Origin: Candidatus Endomicrobiellum devescovinae
Lineage (GTDB): Bacteria > Elusimicrobiota > Endomicrobiia > Endomicrobiales > Endomicrobiaceae
NCBI GenBank assembly: GCA_031267795.1
Contig: JAIRYK010000022.1
Coordinates: 62,001 to 126,000, forward strand
Direction of reading: 5' to 3'
Length of the DNA stretch: 64,000 nt
Positions within the stretch are counted from its first letter, which is position 1. Each line of letters opens with the position of its first letter. The notes beneath the pieces were generated by a model. The model was not told the DNA's origin, made no database searches, and was given only the letters and a program-made list of their open reading frames with translations. The position numbers and the translations under genes are program-made. Positions 45,375 to 55,708 of the stretch are shown here, one piece after another.

Positions 45375-46291
45375 GCTCTATCCTTTACCTCTTCAGGCTT
45401 TGTTTTCCATCTGTCATGAAACCAAACCCATTGCTCAGGATACCGCTTTATATGCTCTTCCAAAATAGATGTGATATCTTGCGTAAGTTTTTCAACATCT
45501 TTTTCAAAATCGTCTGTTTTTGTAAAGCTTATCGGACCATTAACCACAGTTTTGTGTTTATATTCGTCTATTCTTTGATCAAACGCTACATAAACGTCTG
45601 CTTCAGTTTTTAAAGCTAAAACAGCAAGCCCTGAAGGCGTCCACGCTTTTTGACCGAAAAAATTAACAAAAACTCCAGCAACATCTACGTCTTGATCTAT
45701 AAGCATCGCTATAGTTTCGCCTCTTTTTAAAGCTCTTAAAAGCTTAATTCCAGAGTCTGGAGCTTCTCTTAATATAACTTTTATATTCTTGTTCTTCCTG
45801 TATTCAACAAGCATGTCGTTAAGACCGTCAATATAAATTTTCTTTGCTACGACGTTTACGGGAATACCCATTTCTGCCATTATAGCAGCGGTTATTTCCC
45901 AGTTCCCCGTATGGGCGCTTGCAAAAAGTATCCCTTTGCCATTTTTCAAGCTTTCTTGTATATGATCAAGTTTTTCAACAAAAGCTATGCTTCTCATGAA
46001 TTTAGAATTCATGCGGGGAAAATTTGCAAGCTCAAAAAAATTCCTCGCTTCAAGAGAAAATATTTTTTTTACCATTCTTTTTATATCTTCATTGGACTTT
46101 TCAGGAAAACATTTCTTTAAATTCCTTCTAGCACTTCTCGCTCCATCTATAGCAACATAATAAGCTATCCTGCCAAAGAAAGAACTAAGAAACCCAACTG
46201 AAAATTTATAAGGCAAAATTAAAACTAACTTTGAAAAAACATATGCGCCATAATAATATATTCTTCTGCGAACTTTTTTAAAATCTAGCAT
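45371..46291 (-). CDS. lpxL: Lipid A late acyltransferase (LpxL/HtrB family)
   Basis: 306 residues. The family catalytic motif is ASAHTGNWE (His with Glu four residues later), followed by MLIDQDVDVAGVFVNFFG and the C-terminal YPEQWVWFHDRWK. Adds a secondary acyl chain to lipid A at the inner membrane. A GTG at 46318 extends the frame, but GGAAAG is spaced for the ATG at 46291. Overlaps the end of kdsC by seven bases. Confidence 0.92.
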   Translation of the reverse strand: MLDFKKVRRRIYYYGAYVFSKLVLILPYKFSVGFLSSFFGRIAYYVAIDGARSARRNLKKCFPEKSNEDIKRMVKKIFSLEARNFFELANFPRMNSKFMRSIAFVEKLDHIQESLKNGKGILFASAHTGNWEITAAIMAEMGIPVNVVAKKIYIDGLNDMLVEYRKNKNIKVILREAPDSGIKLLRALKRGETIAMLIDQDVDVAGVFVNFFGQKAWTPSGLAVLALKTEADVYVAFDQRIDEYKHKTVVNGPISFTKTDDFEKDVEKLTQDITSILEEHIKRYPEQWVWFHDRWKTKPEEVKDRA

Positions 46292-46821
46292 TCGTATCTT
46301 TCCAAAACTTTTTTCCACTCGCCTAAAGCCTTTATTATAATCTCTATCATCTCCCTAACCACTCCATCACCGCCGTTAAGAGCTGAAACAAAGCTCACAG
46401 CTTCTTTCGCATCAGCACAAGCATCAGAGGGACACGACGAAAGACCTACGGATTTTAAGACAGGCACATCAACAATATCGTCCCCTATGTATGCTATTTG
46501 TGACAAGTCTAAATTTTCTTTTTCTGCTATTCTTACAAGAGCTTCTTTCTTGCTCATACAATTTTGAATCAAATAATCTATCTTTATCTCAGCCGCACGA
46601 GTTTCAACTTGAACTGATCCTCTTCCTGTAATCCATGCAGTTTTGATTCTTGGGGACGTCTTTGACAATAAATTATATCCCATACCGTCTTTAACATTCC
46701 ATATTTTAACCTCATCTCCATTATTAAAAATAATTATCTCGCCGTGCGTTAAAACGCCGTCCACATCGCAGGCAAGAAGTTTGATATTCTTGGCTTTTTC
46801 CAAAATTTCAATATTATTCAT
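46285..46821 (-). CDS. kdsC: Kdo 8-phosphate phosphatase
   Basis: HAD-family enzyme of 178 residues, releasing Kdo from Kdo 8-phosphate. Nucleophile Asp19 and Asp21 in CDVDGVLTHG; GDDIVDVPVLK carries the C-terminal Asp pair (about 118). Start overlaps the small membrane-protein gene by one base (TAATG). Confidence 0.94.
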   Translation of the reverse strand: MNNIEILEKAKNIKLLACDVDGVLTHGEIIIFNNGDEVKIWNVKDGMGYNLLSKTSPRIKTAWITGRGSVQVETRAAEIKIDYLIQNCMSKKEALVRIAEKENLDLSQIAYIGDDIVDVPVLKSVGLSSCPSDACADAKEAVSFVSALNGGDGVVREMIEIIIKALGEWKKVLERYEC

Positions 46822-47039
46822 TATTCTGTCGCAACCTTGCTTGAGTTTCCGCCGTTAAGCCAAGGAGTAATTTCGGGGCTTATTTGTCTCATATAAGGCT
46901 TTAAAACTATATTTAAGGTAAAAAAAATAACTGTTAAAAATCCAATAACAATTGCAAAAGTTTTTAAATACCATTCATAAGAAGGCTTCCATAAAACATC
47001 TTTCTCTCTTTTAATTTCAACTGAGTTCTCATGTTTCAT
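46821..47039 (-). CDS. Small single-pass membrane protein in the Kdo operon
   Basis: 72 residues, unknown family. A basic, charged N-terminus (about 25 residues) is followed by one membrane segment (FAIVIGFLTVIFFTLNIVL) and an extracytoplasmic tail. Four-base overlap with kdsA and one-base overlap with kdsC make co-translation certain and the gene real. A scaffold or regulator of Kdo synthesis at the membrane is a guess from context. Confidence 0.75.
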   Translation of the reverse strand: MKHENSVEIKREKDVLWKPSYEWYLKTFAIVIGFLTVIFFTLNIVLKPYMRQISPEITPWLNGGNSSKVATE

Positions 47040-47860
47040 TTTACCGCCTTGTCTATAGCTTTGATATGTTTTAGAAACTGCTTAAAGTTCTTTAATTCCA
47101 AACTATTTGCTCCATCAGAAAGAGCTTTATCGGGATTATCGTGAACTTCTAAAAATAACGCAGCAACGCCTACTGCCGCAGCCGCTTTTGCAAGAGGAAA
47201 AACAAATTCTCTATTGCCACCGCTGCAAATTCCTTGTCCTCCTGGAAGCTGAACGCTGTGAGTAGCATCAAAAACAACAGGGTATCCGGTTTTCTTCATT
47301 ATCTCCAAACCTCTAAAATCAACTATTAAGTTGTGATAACCAAATGAAGCGCCTCGTTCCGTCAAAGTCAGTTTATTATTGCCAAAACTTTCAGCTTTTT
47401 TAATAACATTAGTCATATCTTCAGGAGCTAAAAATTGTCCTTTTTTTATATTGATAGGTTTACCAGTAAGAGCACATGCTTTTATTAAATCTGTCTGACG
47501 GGACAAAAATGCGGGAATCTGCAAAAAATCCACAACTTCCGCGGCTATATGTGCTTGGATTTCATTATGAACGTCGGTAATTACAGGTACTTTTAACTGT
47601 TCTCTTATCCTACCTAAAATCTTCAAACCTTCTTCTACGCCGGGACCTCTAAAAGAGCTAAAGGAAGAACGATTAGCTTTGTCGTAAGAAGCTTTAAAAA
47701 TAAATGAAATTTTTAATTCCGACGTTATCTTTTTTAAACTTGCCGCTAAAGTTAAAGCGTGTTTTTCACTTTCAATAACACAAGGTCCTGCTATTACAAC
47801 AAAAGGTCTATCATTTGCTAAAGTAACATTTTTGCCTATTTTTACTCGTTTTATACACAT
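47036..47860 (-). CDS. kdsA: Kdo 8-phosphate synthase
   Basis: 274 residues; condenses PEP and arabinose 5-phosphate. Motifs: FVVIAGPCVIES (about 21-32), FKASYDKANRSS (about 55-66), FRGPG, DATHSVQLPGG. The frame reaches 47899, but AAGGAA before the ATG at 47860 sets the start and removes overlap with kdsB. Confidence 0.95.
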   Translation of the reverse strand: MCIKRVKIGKNVTLANDRPFVVIAGPCVIESEKHALTLAASLKKITSELKISFIFKASYDKANRSSFSSFRGPGVEEGLKILGRIREQLKVPVITDVHNEIQAHIAAEVVDFLQIPAFLSRQTDLIKACALTGKPINIKKGQFLAPEDMTNVIKKAESFGNNKLTLTERGASFGYHNLIVDFRGLEIMKKTGYPVVFDATHSVQLPGGQGICSGGNREFVFPLAKAAAAVGVAALFLEVHDNPDKALSDGANSLELKNFKQFLKHIKAIDKAVK

Positions 47861-47870
47861 ACATTTTTCC

Positions 47871-48596
47871 TTACTGCAAATATTTTTCAACTTTCGCAAT
47901 ATCTTTCGGAGTGTCCACTCCTACAGAGTCTTTCTTGGACACTACAATTTTGATTTTTTTGCCGTTTTCAAGAGCCCTCAACTGCTCAAGACTTTCGGTT
48001 CTTTCTAAAAGAGTACTTTTAGTCTTAGAAAAATCTAGTAAAAACTTTCTTTTGTATCCGTATATCCCCATATGCTTGTAATATTTTATCTTCATGCCGT
48101 CTCTATTAAACGGGATTGCAAACCTTGAAAAATACAAAGCGTACATATCCTTGTCAAAAACAACTTTTACAACATTAGGGTTACTTATTGAATCAACATC
48201 TTTTATTGGAAAAGCCGCAGTTATATACTCAACGGTATTATCTTTTTTAAGCGACTTTATAATCTCGTCTATGAGCACCGGATCTATTAAAGGTTCATCG
48301 CCTTGAACATTAATAAAAATTCCAAATCTTTTTAAAAATTTTGACGCAACAAAAGCTATTCTATCTGTACCGCTTTTGCAAGATTTAGGAGTCATAAAAA
48401 CATCAATCTTAAGACTTTTTACAAAATCATAAACCCTTTTGTCATCCGTAGCAACTGCAATATAATCAACTTTTTTACATTTTTTTACTTGCTCAACAGT
48501 ATGCTCAATAAGAGGCTTTCCTTTTATTACAGCTAACGGCTTGCCTGGAAACCTACTTGAACCGTATCTTGAAGGAATAATTACAGCTGTTTTCAT
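47871..48596 (-). CDS. kdsB: CMP-Kdo synthetase
   Basis: Activates Kdo with CTP. 241 residues. Nucleotide-binding IPSRYGSSRFPGKPLA (7-22), and QGDEPLIDP (about 96-104) with the metal-binding Asp. Stop ten bases before kdsA; start overlaps the rfaE1 stop by four bases. Confidence 0.96.
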   Translation of the reverse strand: MKTAVIIPSRYGSSRFPGKPLAVIKGKPLIEHTVEQVKKCKKVDYIAVATDDKRVYDFVKSLKIDVFMTPKSCKSGTDRIAFVASKFLKRFGIFINVQGDEPLIDPVLIDEIIKSLKKDNTVEYITAAFPIKDVDSISNPNVVKVVFDKDMYALYFSRFAIPFNRDGMKIKYYKHMGIYGYKRKFLLDFSKTKSTLLERTESLEQLRALENGKKIKIVVSKKDSVGVDTPKDIAKVEKYLQ

Positions 48597-49576
48597 TTGT
48601 TATAAAAATCCTTAACAACTTCTTCAAGCTCTTGAGGATTTGTAGTCGCTGTACCAAGTTTACCGACTACTATTCCTGCAGCGAAGTTTGCAATTTCAGC
48701 TGCACTTAGCAAGTCTGCCTTAGCAGCCAAAGCCAACGTCATAGTGGAAATAACTGTATCGCCAGCTCCAGTAACGTCATAAACTTCTTTTGCTCTTGTG
48801 GGAATATTCGTAATTTTATTATTAGGCTCTATAAGGGTCATTCCTTTTTCGCCGCGCGTGATAACGACTGAATTTGATCCTAAAGTCTTCAAAATTTTCT
48901 TGCCTAAAACCGCTATATCTTTGTCAGTTTTTATATTTTTTAATCCCATACCTTCTATCGCTTCTTTTTCATTGGGAGTCATTGTTGTAATTTTTTTGTA
49001 TTTTTTGAAGAGATCTATCTTAGGGTCCACTGTGACAGGAATTTTGTATTTTCTTGCAAGAGCAATTGTTTTTTTAAGAACAATCGGACTTACTACGCCT
49101 TTGCCATAATCGGAAATTATCACTGCGTTTGCTTTCGGAATAGTCTCTTCTATGTTTTTTATAATTTTCAGTTCGGTGGAACGCTCAAAAATACCCTTTA
49201 CTTCTTTATCTACCCTAACTACTTGCTGACTTGCAGCAATAATTCTTGTTTTTATAATCGTCGGACGATGAGAACTATAAACTAAATAATCGTAATTTAT
49301 ATTTTTTTCCGAAAGCATTTCTATTAAAGTTTTTCCTGTAATATCCTCGCCAATCGCACTAACTATAAACGCTTTGCCGCCTAATGCCGTTATGTTATTT
49401 GCTACATTTGCAGCGCCGCCAAGAACTTCGGTCTCCTTTGTAACCTCAACAACAGGAACCGGAGCCTCAGGGGAAATTCTTACAACCTTTCCCCATATAA
49501 ATTTATCTACCATAGTATCACCGACAACCAAAACTGTTTGTTTTTTAAATAAAGAAATCAATTTTAATAATTCCAT
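48593..49576 (-). CDS. rfaE1: Heptose 7-phosphate kinase (HldE N-domain, RfaE1)
   Basis: 327 residues of the PfkB family covering only the kinase half of HldE: GDTMVDKFIWG (19-29), LGGAANVANN (52-61) and the anion-hole motif VTGAGDT (about 268-274). The nucleotidyltransferase half (RfaE2) is not attached and is not in the window. Makes heptose 1,7-bisphosphate for the LPS inner core. Confidence 0.93.
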   Translation of the reverse strand: MELLKLISLFKKQTVLVVGDTMVDKFIWGKVVRISPEAPVPVVEVTKETEVLGGAANVANNITALGGKAFIVSAIGEDITGKTLIEMLSEKNINYDYLVYSSHRPTIIKTRIIAASQQVVRVDKEVKGIFERSTELKIIKNIEETIPKANAVIISDYGKGVVSPIVLKKTIALARKYKIPVTVDPKIDLFKKYKKITTMTPNEKEAIEGMGLKNIKTDKDIAVLGKKILKTLGSNSVVITRGEKGMTLIEPNNKITNIPTRAKEVYDVTGAGDTVISTMTLALAAKADLLSAAEIANFAAGIVVGKLGTATTNPQELEEVVKDFYNK

Positions 49577-49612
49577 CTCTTGCTCCGAGTTAATAAAGTT
49601 GTCAACGTTTAC

Positions 49613-50575
49613 TTATAAATAAGATTTATTTTTTAGATAAGAACAGTAATCTTTAACAGAATCTTCCAACTCCATGAAAGGTTTGTTGTATCCAGCTTTT
49701 CTCAAATTATCCATTTTTGCTTCGGTAAAATATTGATACTTAGCCCTTAAATAATCCGGCATGTCTATATACTCAATATTTTCTTTTTTACCAACCGCTG
49801 CAAACATTGATTTTGCAACATCGCTCCATGTTCTTGACTTTCCTGTCCCTAAATTAAATATGCCGGTCTTTGAAGGATTTTGAAATAAAAAGTACATTAC
49901 ATCTACAACGTCTTTTATATAGACAAAATCCCTGCGTTGTCCGCCGTCAGGATAGTTCTCATTGTAGGACTTAAACAATTTTATCAGCCCCTTTTGAGAC
50001 ACTTCATCATAATTTTTACATATTACGCTTCTCATATCGCTCTTGTGGTACTCGTTAGGACCAAAAACATTAAAGAATTTTATCCCAGCAGTCTTATTTA
50101 TATAGTTATTGTTTAAGAGCCACAAATCAAACATATGTTTTGAGTATCCGTACATATTAAGAGGCGACAGATTTTTTATTTTTGTCAAATCGTCGTCATA
50201 ACCCAACTCACCATTGCCGTAAGTAGCGGCAGAGGACGCATAAATAAACGGTATTCCCAGCTCAAAAGCCCACAAAGCTAAAACTTTAGAATATTCATAA
50301 TTATTTTTTATGTAGTAGTTTGCGTCGGTTAAAGTTGTGGAGCTGCATGCCCCAAGATGTACTATTACCTGAGGTTTTGGGACTTGTCTGCTAATTACAG
50401 CGTTGAAAAAATCATTTTTTTGTATATAATCGTAATAACTTTTACCTACTAAATTCTTCCATTTCTCGTCTTTGTCCAAATGATCTACAACCAAAACGTC
50501 TTTTATTCCTTCCTGATTTAATTTCCAAAGAAAACAACTGCCGATAAAGCCTGCTCCGCCAGTTAAGATTATCAT
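49613..50575 (-). CDS. hldD: ADP-heptose 6-epimerase
   Basis: 320 residues, extended SDR: GGAGFIGS (6-13), YxxxK motif YGYSKHMFD (about 138-146) and the family's HLGACSSTT (about 69-77). Converts ADP-D,D- to ADP-L,D-heptose. The frame extends to 50614, but GAGGG before the ATG at 50575 indicates the true start. First gene of the LPS transcript. Confidence 0.95.
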   Translation of the reverse strand: MIILTGGAGFIGSCFLWKLNQEGIKDVLVVDHLDKDEKWKNLVGKSYYDYIQKNDFFNAVISRQVPKPQVIVHLGACSSTTLTDANYYIKNNYEYSKVLALWAFELGIPFIYASSAATYGNGELGYDDDLTKIKNLSPLNMYGYSKHMFDLWLLNNNYINKTAGIKFFNVFGPNEYHKSDMRSVICKNYDEVSQKGLIKLFKSYNENYPDGGQRRDFVYIKDVVDVMYFLFQNPSKTGIFNLGTGKSRTWSDVAKSMFAAVGKKENIEYIDMPDYLRAKYQYFTEAKMDNLRKAGYNKPFMELEDSVKDYCSYLKNKSYL

Positions 50576-50675
50576 TATACCCTCTTGCGTTTTAGACAGA
50601 TTACGAGAGTACATTCTATAAAAAGATACTTTTTTATGTCAATTTATAGATTCGCCTTTGTTATTAAAAAATAGT

Positions 50676-53600
50676 TCAAAACTTAAAATTTGCTCCCAAA
50701 TTTATACCTGTGTTGGTTTTAGCTCCTGTCTTTAAAGTCAGACCTGCATTTACAGATATTGAGTCTGTAATTTGTACAAAACCACCGCAACCGTAATCAA
50801 AATATCCCGGCTTTGTAGAAACTTCAGAAAGTTCAACGTTACCTGCTTTTGTGTCAACATGATTATTTACGTTATACATATAAGATGTTTTAATATATAC
50901 GTTCCAATTGTTCTTATTGTAAATAAAATTTATTCCAGGGGCTACATTTAATCCTTTTAAATAACCTGAGCTCATATTAATCTGTCCATAGTCTGAGTTC
51001 CACTTGCTATCTCCGTAAAGATTAAAAGAAGTTAAAAAGTTCGGCTGCAAAGTTATACCTATATTTTGAGTAAAGTTTACGTCAAAATTATAAGCGCATT
51101 TCGCCGCAATGCCAAAAAACCAGTTACTTAAAGAATCTTTTTTACCTTCCATAGACATATTATTTTCATAGCCACCACCATGTAAACGTCCCGATGGCTC
51201 CGCCATGCAATCCTGTTTGATTCATACTAACGTCTGAATACTTTTGATTTCCTCCGGTATATGCTGCATACACTGTAGGCATAAATTTCCAGTCCTTATT
51301 TAAATCTAAAACCAACAAGTCAAGACCACTTATTAAACCGTATATTTCGCTCTTTACATCAATGCCTTTAGTCATTTCCATATCTTCATAACCGCCATAT
51401 GTTTTAAACCATAAATTCTCTCCGCTATCATCTCCCAAAAGCTTATTTCTATCTAAGAATATATGATCAAATAGAGTGTTGTTAGCCATAAGTTGATTAT
51501 TAAGCATTACAAGCTTAGCAACCGAATCCCTATAAGCAGGTTTATTAACTTGATCAAAATCTAGAGCAAGCTTGTATTTACCACCTCCCAAAGATGAAAA
51601 ATTGTATAAGCCAATGGCGGTATTTACTTTATCTGTACCGACAACAAAAGAAACGTTAGAGTCTATTCCTCTTTCTGCACTAAAAACTTGCACTATAACC
51701 TCGCTGTCTTCAGGAGAACCGTCTATAAGATTAAAATCAAACACTTCAATGATTCCCCCCGGCACTTCACTTATACTTTTAATTCTACCACCAAAATTAT
51801 AGTTGTCAGATTCTTTTGTTTTAGCATTTACATCTATATAAAAAATCGCCTCTACCCCAACATTAAAATCACCAGAAAATCTATTGTTTAGAATCTTTCC
51901 AGATTTGGAATCAATTGAAGAATAACCGTCCATTGTAAGGTTATCTCCGGTTATTGCATCGCCTCTTTGTTTTATTGAAGACAAATTATTTATGGTTATA
52001 TATCCTCCACCTATGAAACCTGAAGCGTCAATAAGAAACTCCGATCCGTTGGTTACCAGCAAACGACCTCCTGTTTGTTTATATACGCTTCCGCTTGAAT
52101 TTTTGATACCGTCTAACACCAAATTACCTTTATCAAGACTTACTACTCCTTTCCATATATCTGCTCCGCCACTGATATATAAATTAACACTATCAGCATG
52201 GATATTAAGTTCGCTGCCTTTATCTATTATTACCACACTATTTGAAGATATGCTATCTAAATTATTATTTAAAGATAAGAATGATCCGTCTCCTGAGATT
52301 TGCAATACGGCATTATTAATATTTAGAACCGAAGACGAGCTTTTCGCAGCATGATCAGTTGCATACCAATTTAAAATTCCTCCTGTAATTGTGCTGATAC
52401 CGCCAAAAAATTTACCATAGACATTTGTGTTGCCATCTGTTTGCGTAAAACTGCCGACATATTTTGAATTATCACTATTTATGCCTAATGTTAAGTCTCC
52501 ATAACTACTTTTTATTATATTAGCGGCATTGTTATTTCCAGATGTTCCTCCGGTTATGTTTACATTTCCTGCTTGCCCATCTATAATAATAGTTCCATCA
52601 TTATAAATATCGTTTACTTGCCCTCCTGCAGAATTATTTACGAATAATATATCCGAGGATAATCCAGAAGCTAATTCTATTTGACCGTTAACATCATTAT
52701 ATATGGCTCCACCAGCTGTACCGGCAGAATTACTTGAAAACAAGACAGTTCCTAAAACATTGGCTCCTATAGAAATTGAACCCGAGCTGTTATATATAGC
52801 TCCACCACTTGAAACTGCAGTATTACTGTCAAATTTAGCTATAGATATGGATATATCTCCATTTTTATGGCTAATAGCGCCTCCATTTGTGCCGGCAGAA
52901 TTTCCTATAAAGTAAATGTTACTAAGAGTAAGAACTCCGCTATCTTGGAACACTGCTCCGCCGCTATATACAGCGCTACTGTTTTGAATAGTAACACCTA
53001 TAATACTTACAGTAGATCCGTTTACCATTCTCAAAACAGCTCCATTACCCGATTCATCACCATCATCAGCATTTGAAGCATACGCATCTTGAACAGTCAA
53101 ATCTGTTAAATCAAATATAGCAGTCGTATCTCCCCAAATTTTAAACAAAGAGCCTGATGTGCCAGAAGTGCTTTTTCCTGAAAGGACAGATGCGTACCTA
53201 TCATGCCCAAATACCGAGAATGTACCACTTGCCATTTGATGCAAAGTAGTTCCATTAGAATACGTTGTTTTATTTGGTATCTGAAATGATCTTGCTCCTG
53301 AAACAGACATACTATTTATATTTACCATGTCTAATGTAATTTCTGTAGAAATAGTAAAGCTGCTAAAGTAAATGCCAAAGCGATTAGGCGTAGTAGTTAT
53401 TATATATGCAAAATTTGTATTGGCAGCATATTGTTCAATTGTTTGATTTTGAAATGTAAGAGCTCCGTCGTTTTGATATGTCAAAACAGTTACAGTAGCG
53501 CCAATAATAGGACTATAAGACGGATCATCCATTAAATAAATTTTGTCAATTTGTATTTCAGCTCCCGACGCAGTGGGACTAGTAACATACAAAGTATCAG

Positions 53601-55545
53601 AAGTCAGATTTCCAGATGCGCTGTTAGCCACCTTAAACCTCAACGATGCATTGGTGACACCTAAATTGTTAAAAGTATATGTGGATACGGTCGTAGAAGA
53701 AGAAGCTAAATCTAACACTGAATCAGCAAAAGAGTATATTGTATTTCCTGAATAATCAGTACCTTTCAATTTTACAATGCTATTATTAAAAATTATTGTG
53801 TTCTTACCGCCATTATCTATTTTTGAGAGGCTATAGCTTGCTGGAACAAAGTTATCTCCAGATCCAGGTATCCCGCTCCAAAAGTTAGCAATAGAGCTAT
53901 TACCTTTAAAAGTTAATCCTACTCCATTTTGTACCCCTGGAAAAACATTTGTAAGCATCAAATTTCTCGTCCAATGGTTTAACGTAGCGCCATCGTAAAG
54001 ATTTACATTGTAAGTAATGTAACTTTCTGTAGAACATACTTTTAGAATACCACCATATATGTCGTTGATTCCTCCAAACATTATTCCTTCGCACTGCGTT
54101 TCTCCACCTGTCTGATTAAACTGTCCTTTAAATTTAGAGTTGTCGCTTGTATTTGCAAGGTATATCATTCCGCCGTTACTTTTAACTACTGTTCCATTCC
54201 CCGCCATTCCTCCACCAAAATAAATTTGTCCAAAGCTTCCGTTAATATATAAAACTGATCCTGCAGCGGCAAATATATCGCTTCCTTGAAAAGCGCTATT
54301 TCCTAAAAAAGTTATATCTCCATCGGCGACGGAAGTTAAATAAATGTTGCCCTTAGCGTTGTATATTGCACCACCTAAAGACGCACTGTTGTTTTGAAAA
54401 ACAGAGCTGCTTACTATATACAAATCCAAATCTGAATAATTATAAATAGCTCCACCGTTTGAAACCGCACTATTGCCGTTCCAGTTGCTAGATAAATACA
54501 TAGCGCCTGAGGATTGCCCCTTGTTTATATAATTATAAATTGCTCCGCCTGAATCTGACGCACTGTTGTCATTAAATGTTGCGCTAATAATATAAACATT
54601 TGTTCCGCCGTAAGGAGAATTTCCATTCTTACCGATAGAGCTATAGATAGCACCACCGCAACTTGAAGCTTGATTGCTAGTAAAAGTTCCGAAAATATTG
54701 AATGAGTTATTAGTATTTCCACCTTCAGCTTCGTTAGAAATTGCTCCGCCGTTTATAGCAGAATTATTGGCAAACTGTCCGGACTCTATAAATGTATTTA
54801 CTCCATTATTAACGTTAGAGACAGAGTTTGCAATGGCTCCGCCATTGCCAGCAGAAGCAGAATTATTTGAAAACACATTATTTCCAATAATTGTGTATGA
54901 GCTTATTACATTCCCACCGCCAACGACATAATTATAAATAGCGCCACCGTTGCCTGCGGAAGCGCTGTTTTGGCTAAACATTCCAGTCGTAACACTAAAA
55001 GAAATAGGGTTTTGAGAATTGTTTGAAGCCATATAAATAGCTCCACCAGATAAAGCAGAATTATTGACAAAAACAGAATCGGTTAAATAAAAAAAGTTGT
55101 TGGGAAGCTGACTCTGAGTCTGTGTATGTAGATAAACAGCCCCTCCGTTAGAACCTGAAGTGTCTCCTATAAAAGTCAACCAGCCAAGTTGAAAGTTATG
55201 CGAACCCACACCATCTCCACTCAATTCTATGGCACCATTTGACGCTTGAGAAAATGTCAGCGAAGATAAAGAAACATCAAGACCGTCATTCCAATTTGGA
55301 ACAAATCTTAAAATGTTTGAATTTACAGTAAGCCTTTCAGCTCCCGAAGATCCAAAAATAGAAATTGTAGCAGTCCTTTGGTTAACAGGATCAAGGGTTA
55401 TATCATTTTGAACTTTTATGGTATTAATACCGCTATTATTGAAATTTTGAGAAAAATCTGAAGAATTGGAAACATCAACTGCAAAAGTATTACTGTAGAA
55501 AGTCAAGATCAAAAGCATAAAAACAATGTACAATTTTGTTTTCAT
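50676..55545 (-). pseudogene. Frameshifted Pmp-like autotransporter
   Basis: The open frame 51166-55545 (1459 residues) has a signal peptide (cleavage near TFA-VD), a beta-helical passenger with 13 GGA(I/V) repeats in the context NNSA..GGAIYN, as in chlamydial Pmp proteins, and the start of an autotransporter barrel (ENLWFKTYGGYEDMEM near residue 1385). It stops at TFTWWWL. The next frame continues YENNMSMEGKKDSLSNWFFG to GINLGANFKF at 50676, ending in the Phe typical of outer-membrane barrels. Removing one base near 51180 restores TFTGGGYENN. As read, the barrel is truncated and the passenger could not be surface-anchored. Sequence error or phase variation are alternatives to decay. Confidence 0.9.
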
Positions 55546-55708
55546 AAAAAACCTCTTTTAAGATTTTAATTATGACTAATTTCTACAATGTTATTTTCAA
55601 TGCTTTATGTTGTATGTTTAAACTTTTTACTTTTTAAATATGGATAGGATTGTAGCTTAAAATAATATACATTGGTTGATGATATAATTTTTGATAAAAT
55701 ATATCAAT

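Noticed and set aside
51166-55545. Autotransporter passenger repeats as a CRISPR or tandem DNA repeat
   Set aside because: The repeats are at protein level with variable DNA and irregular spacing; no repeat-spacer pattern exists anywhere in the window.
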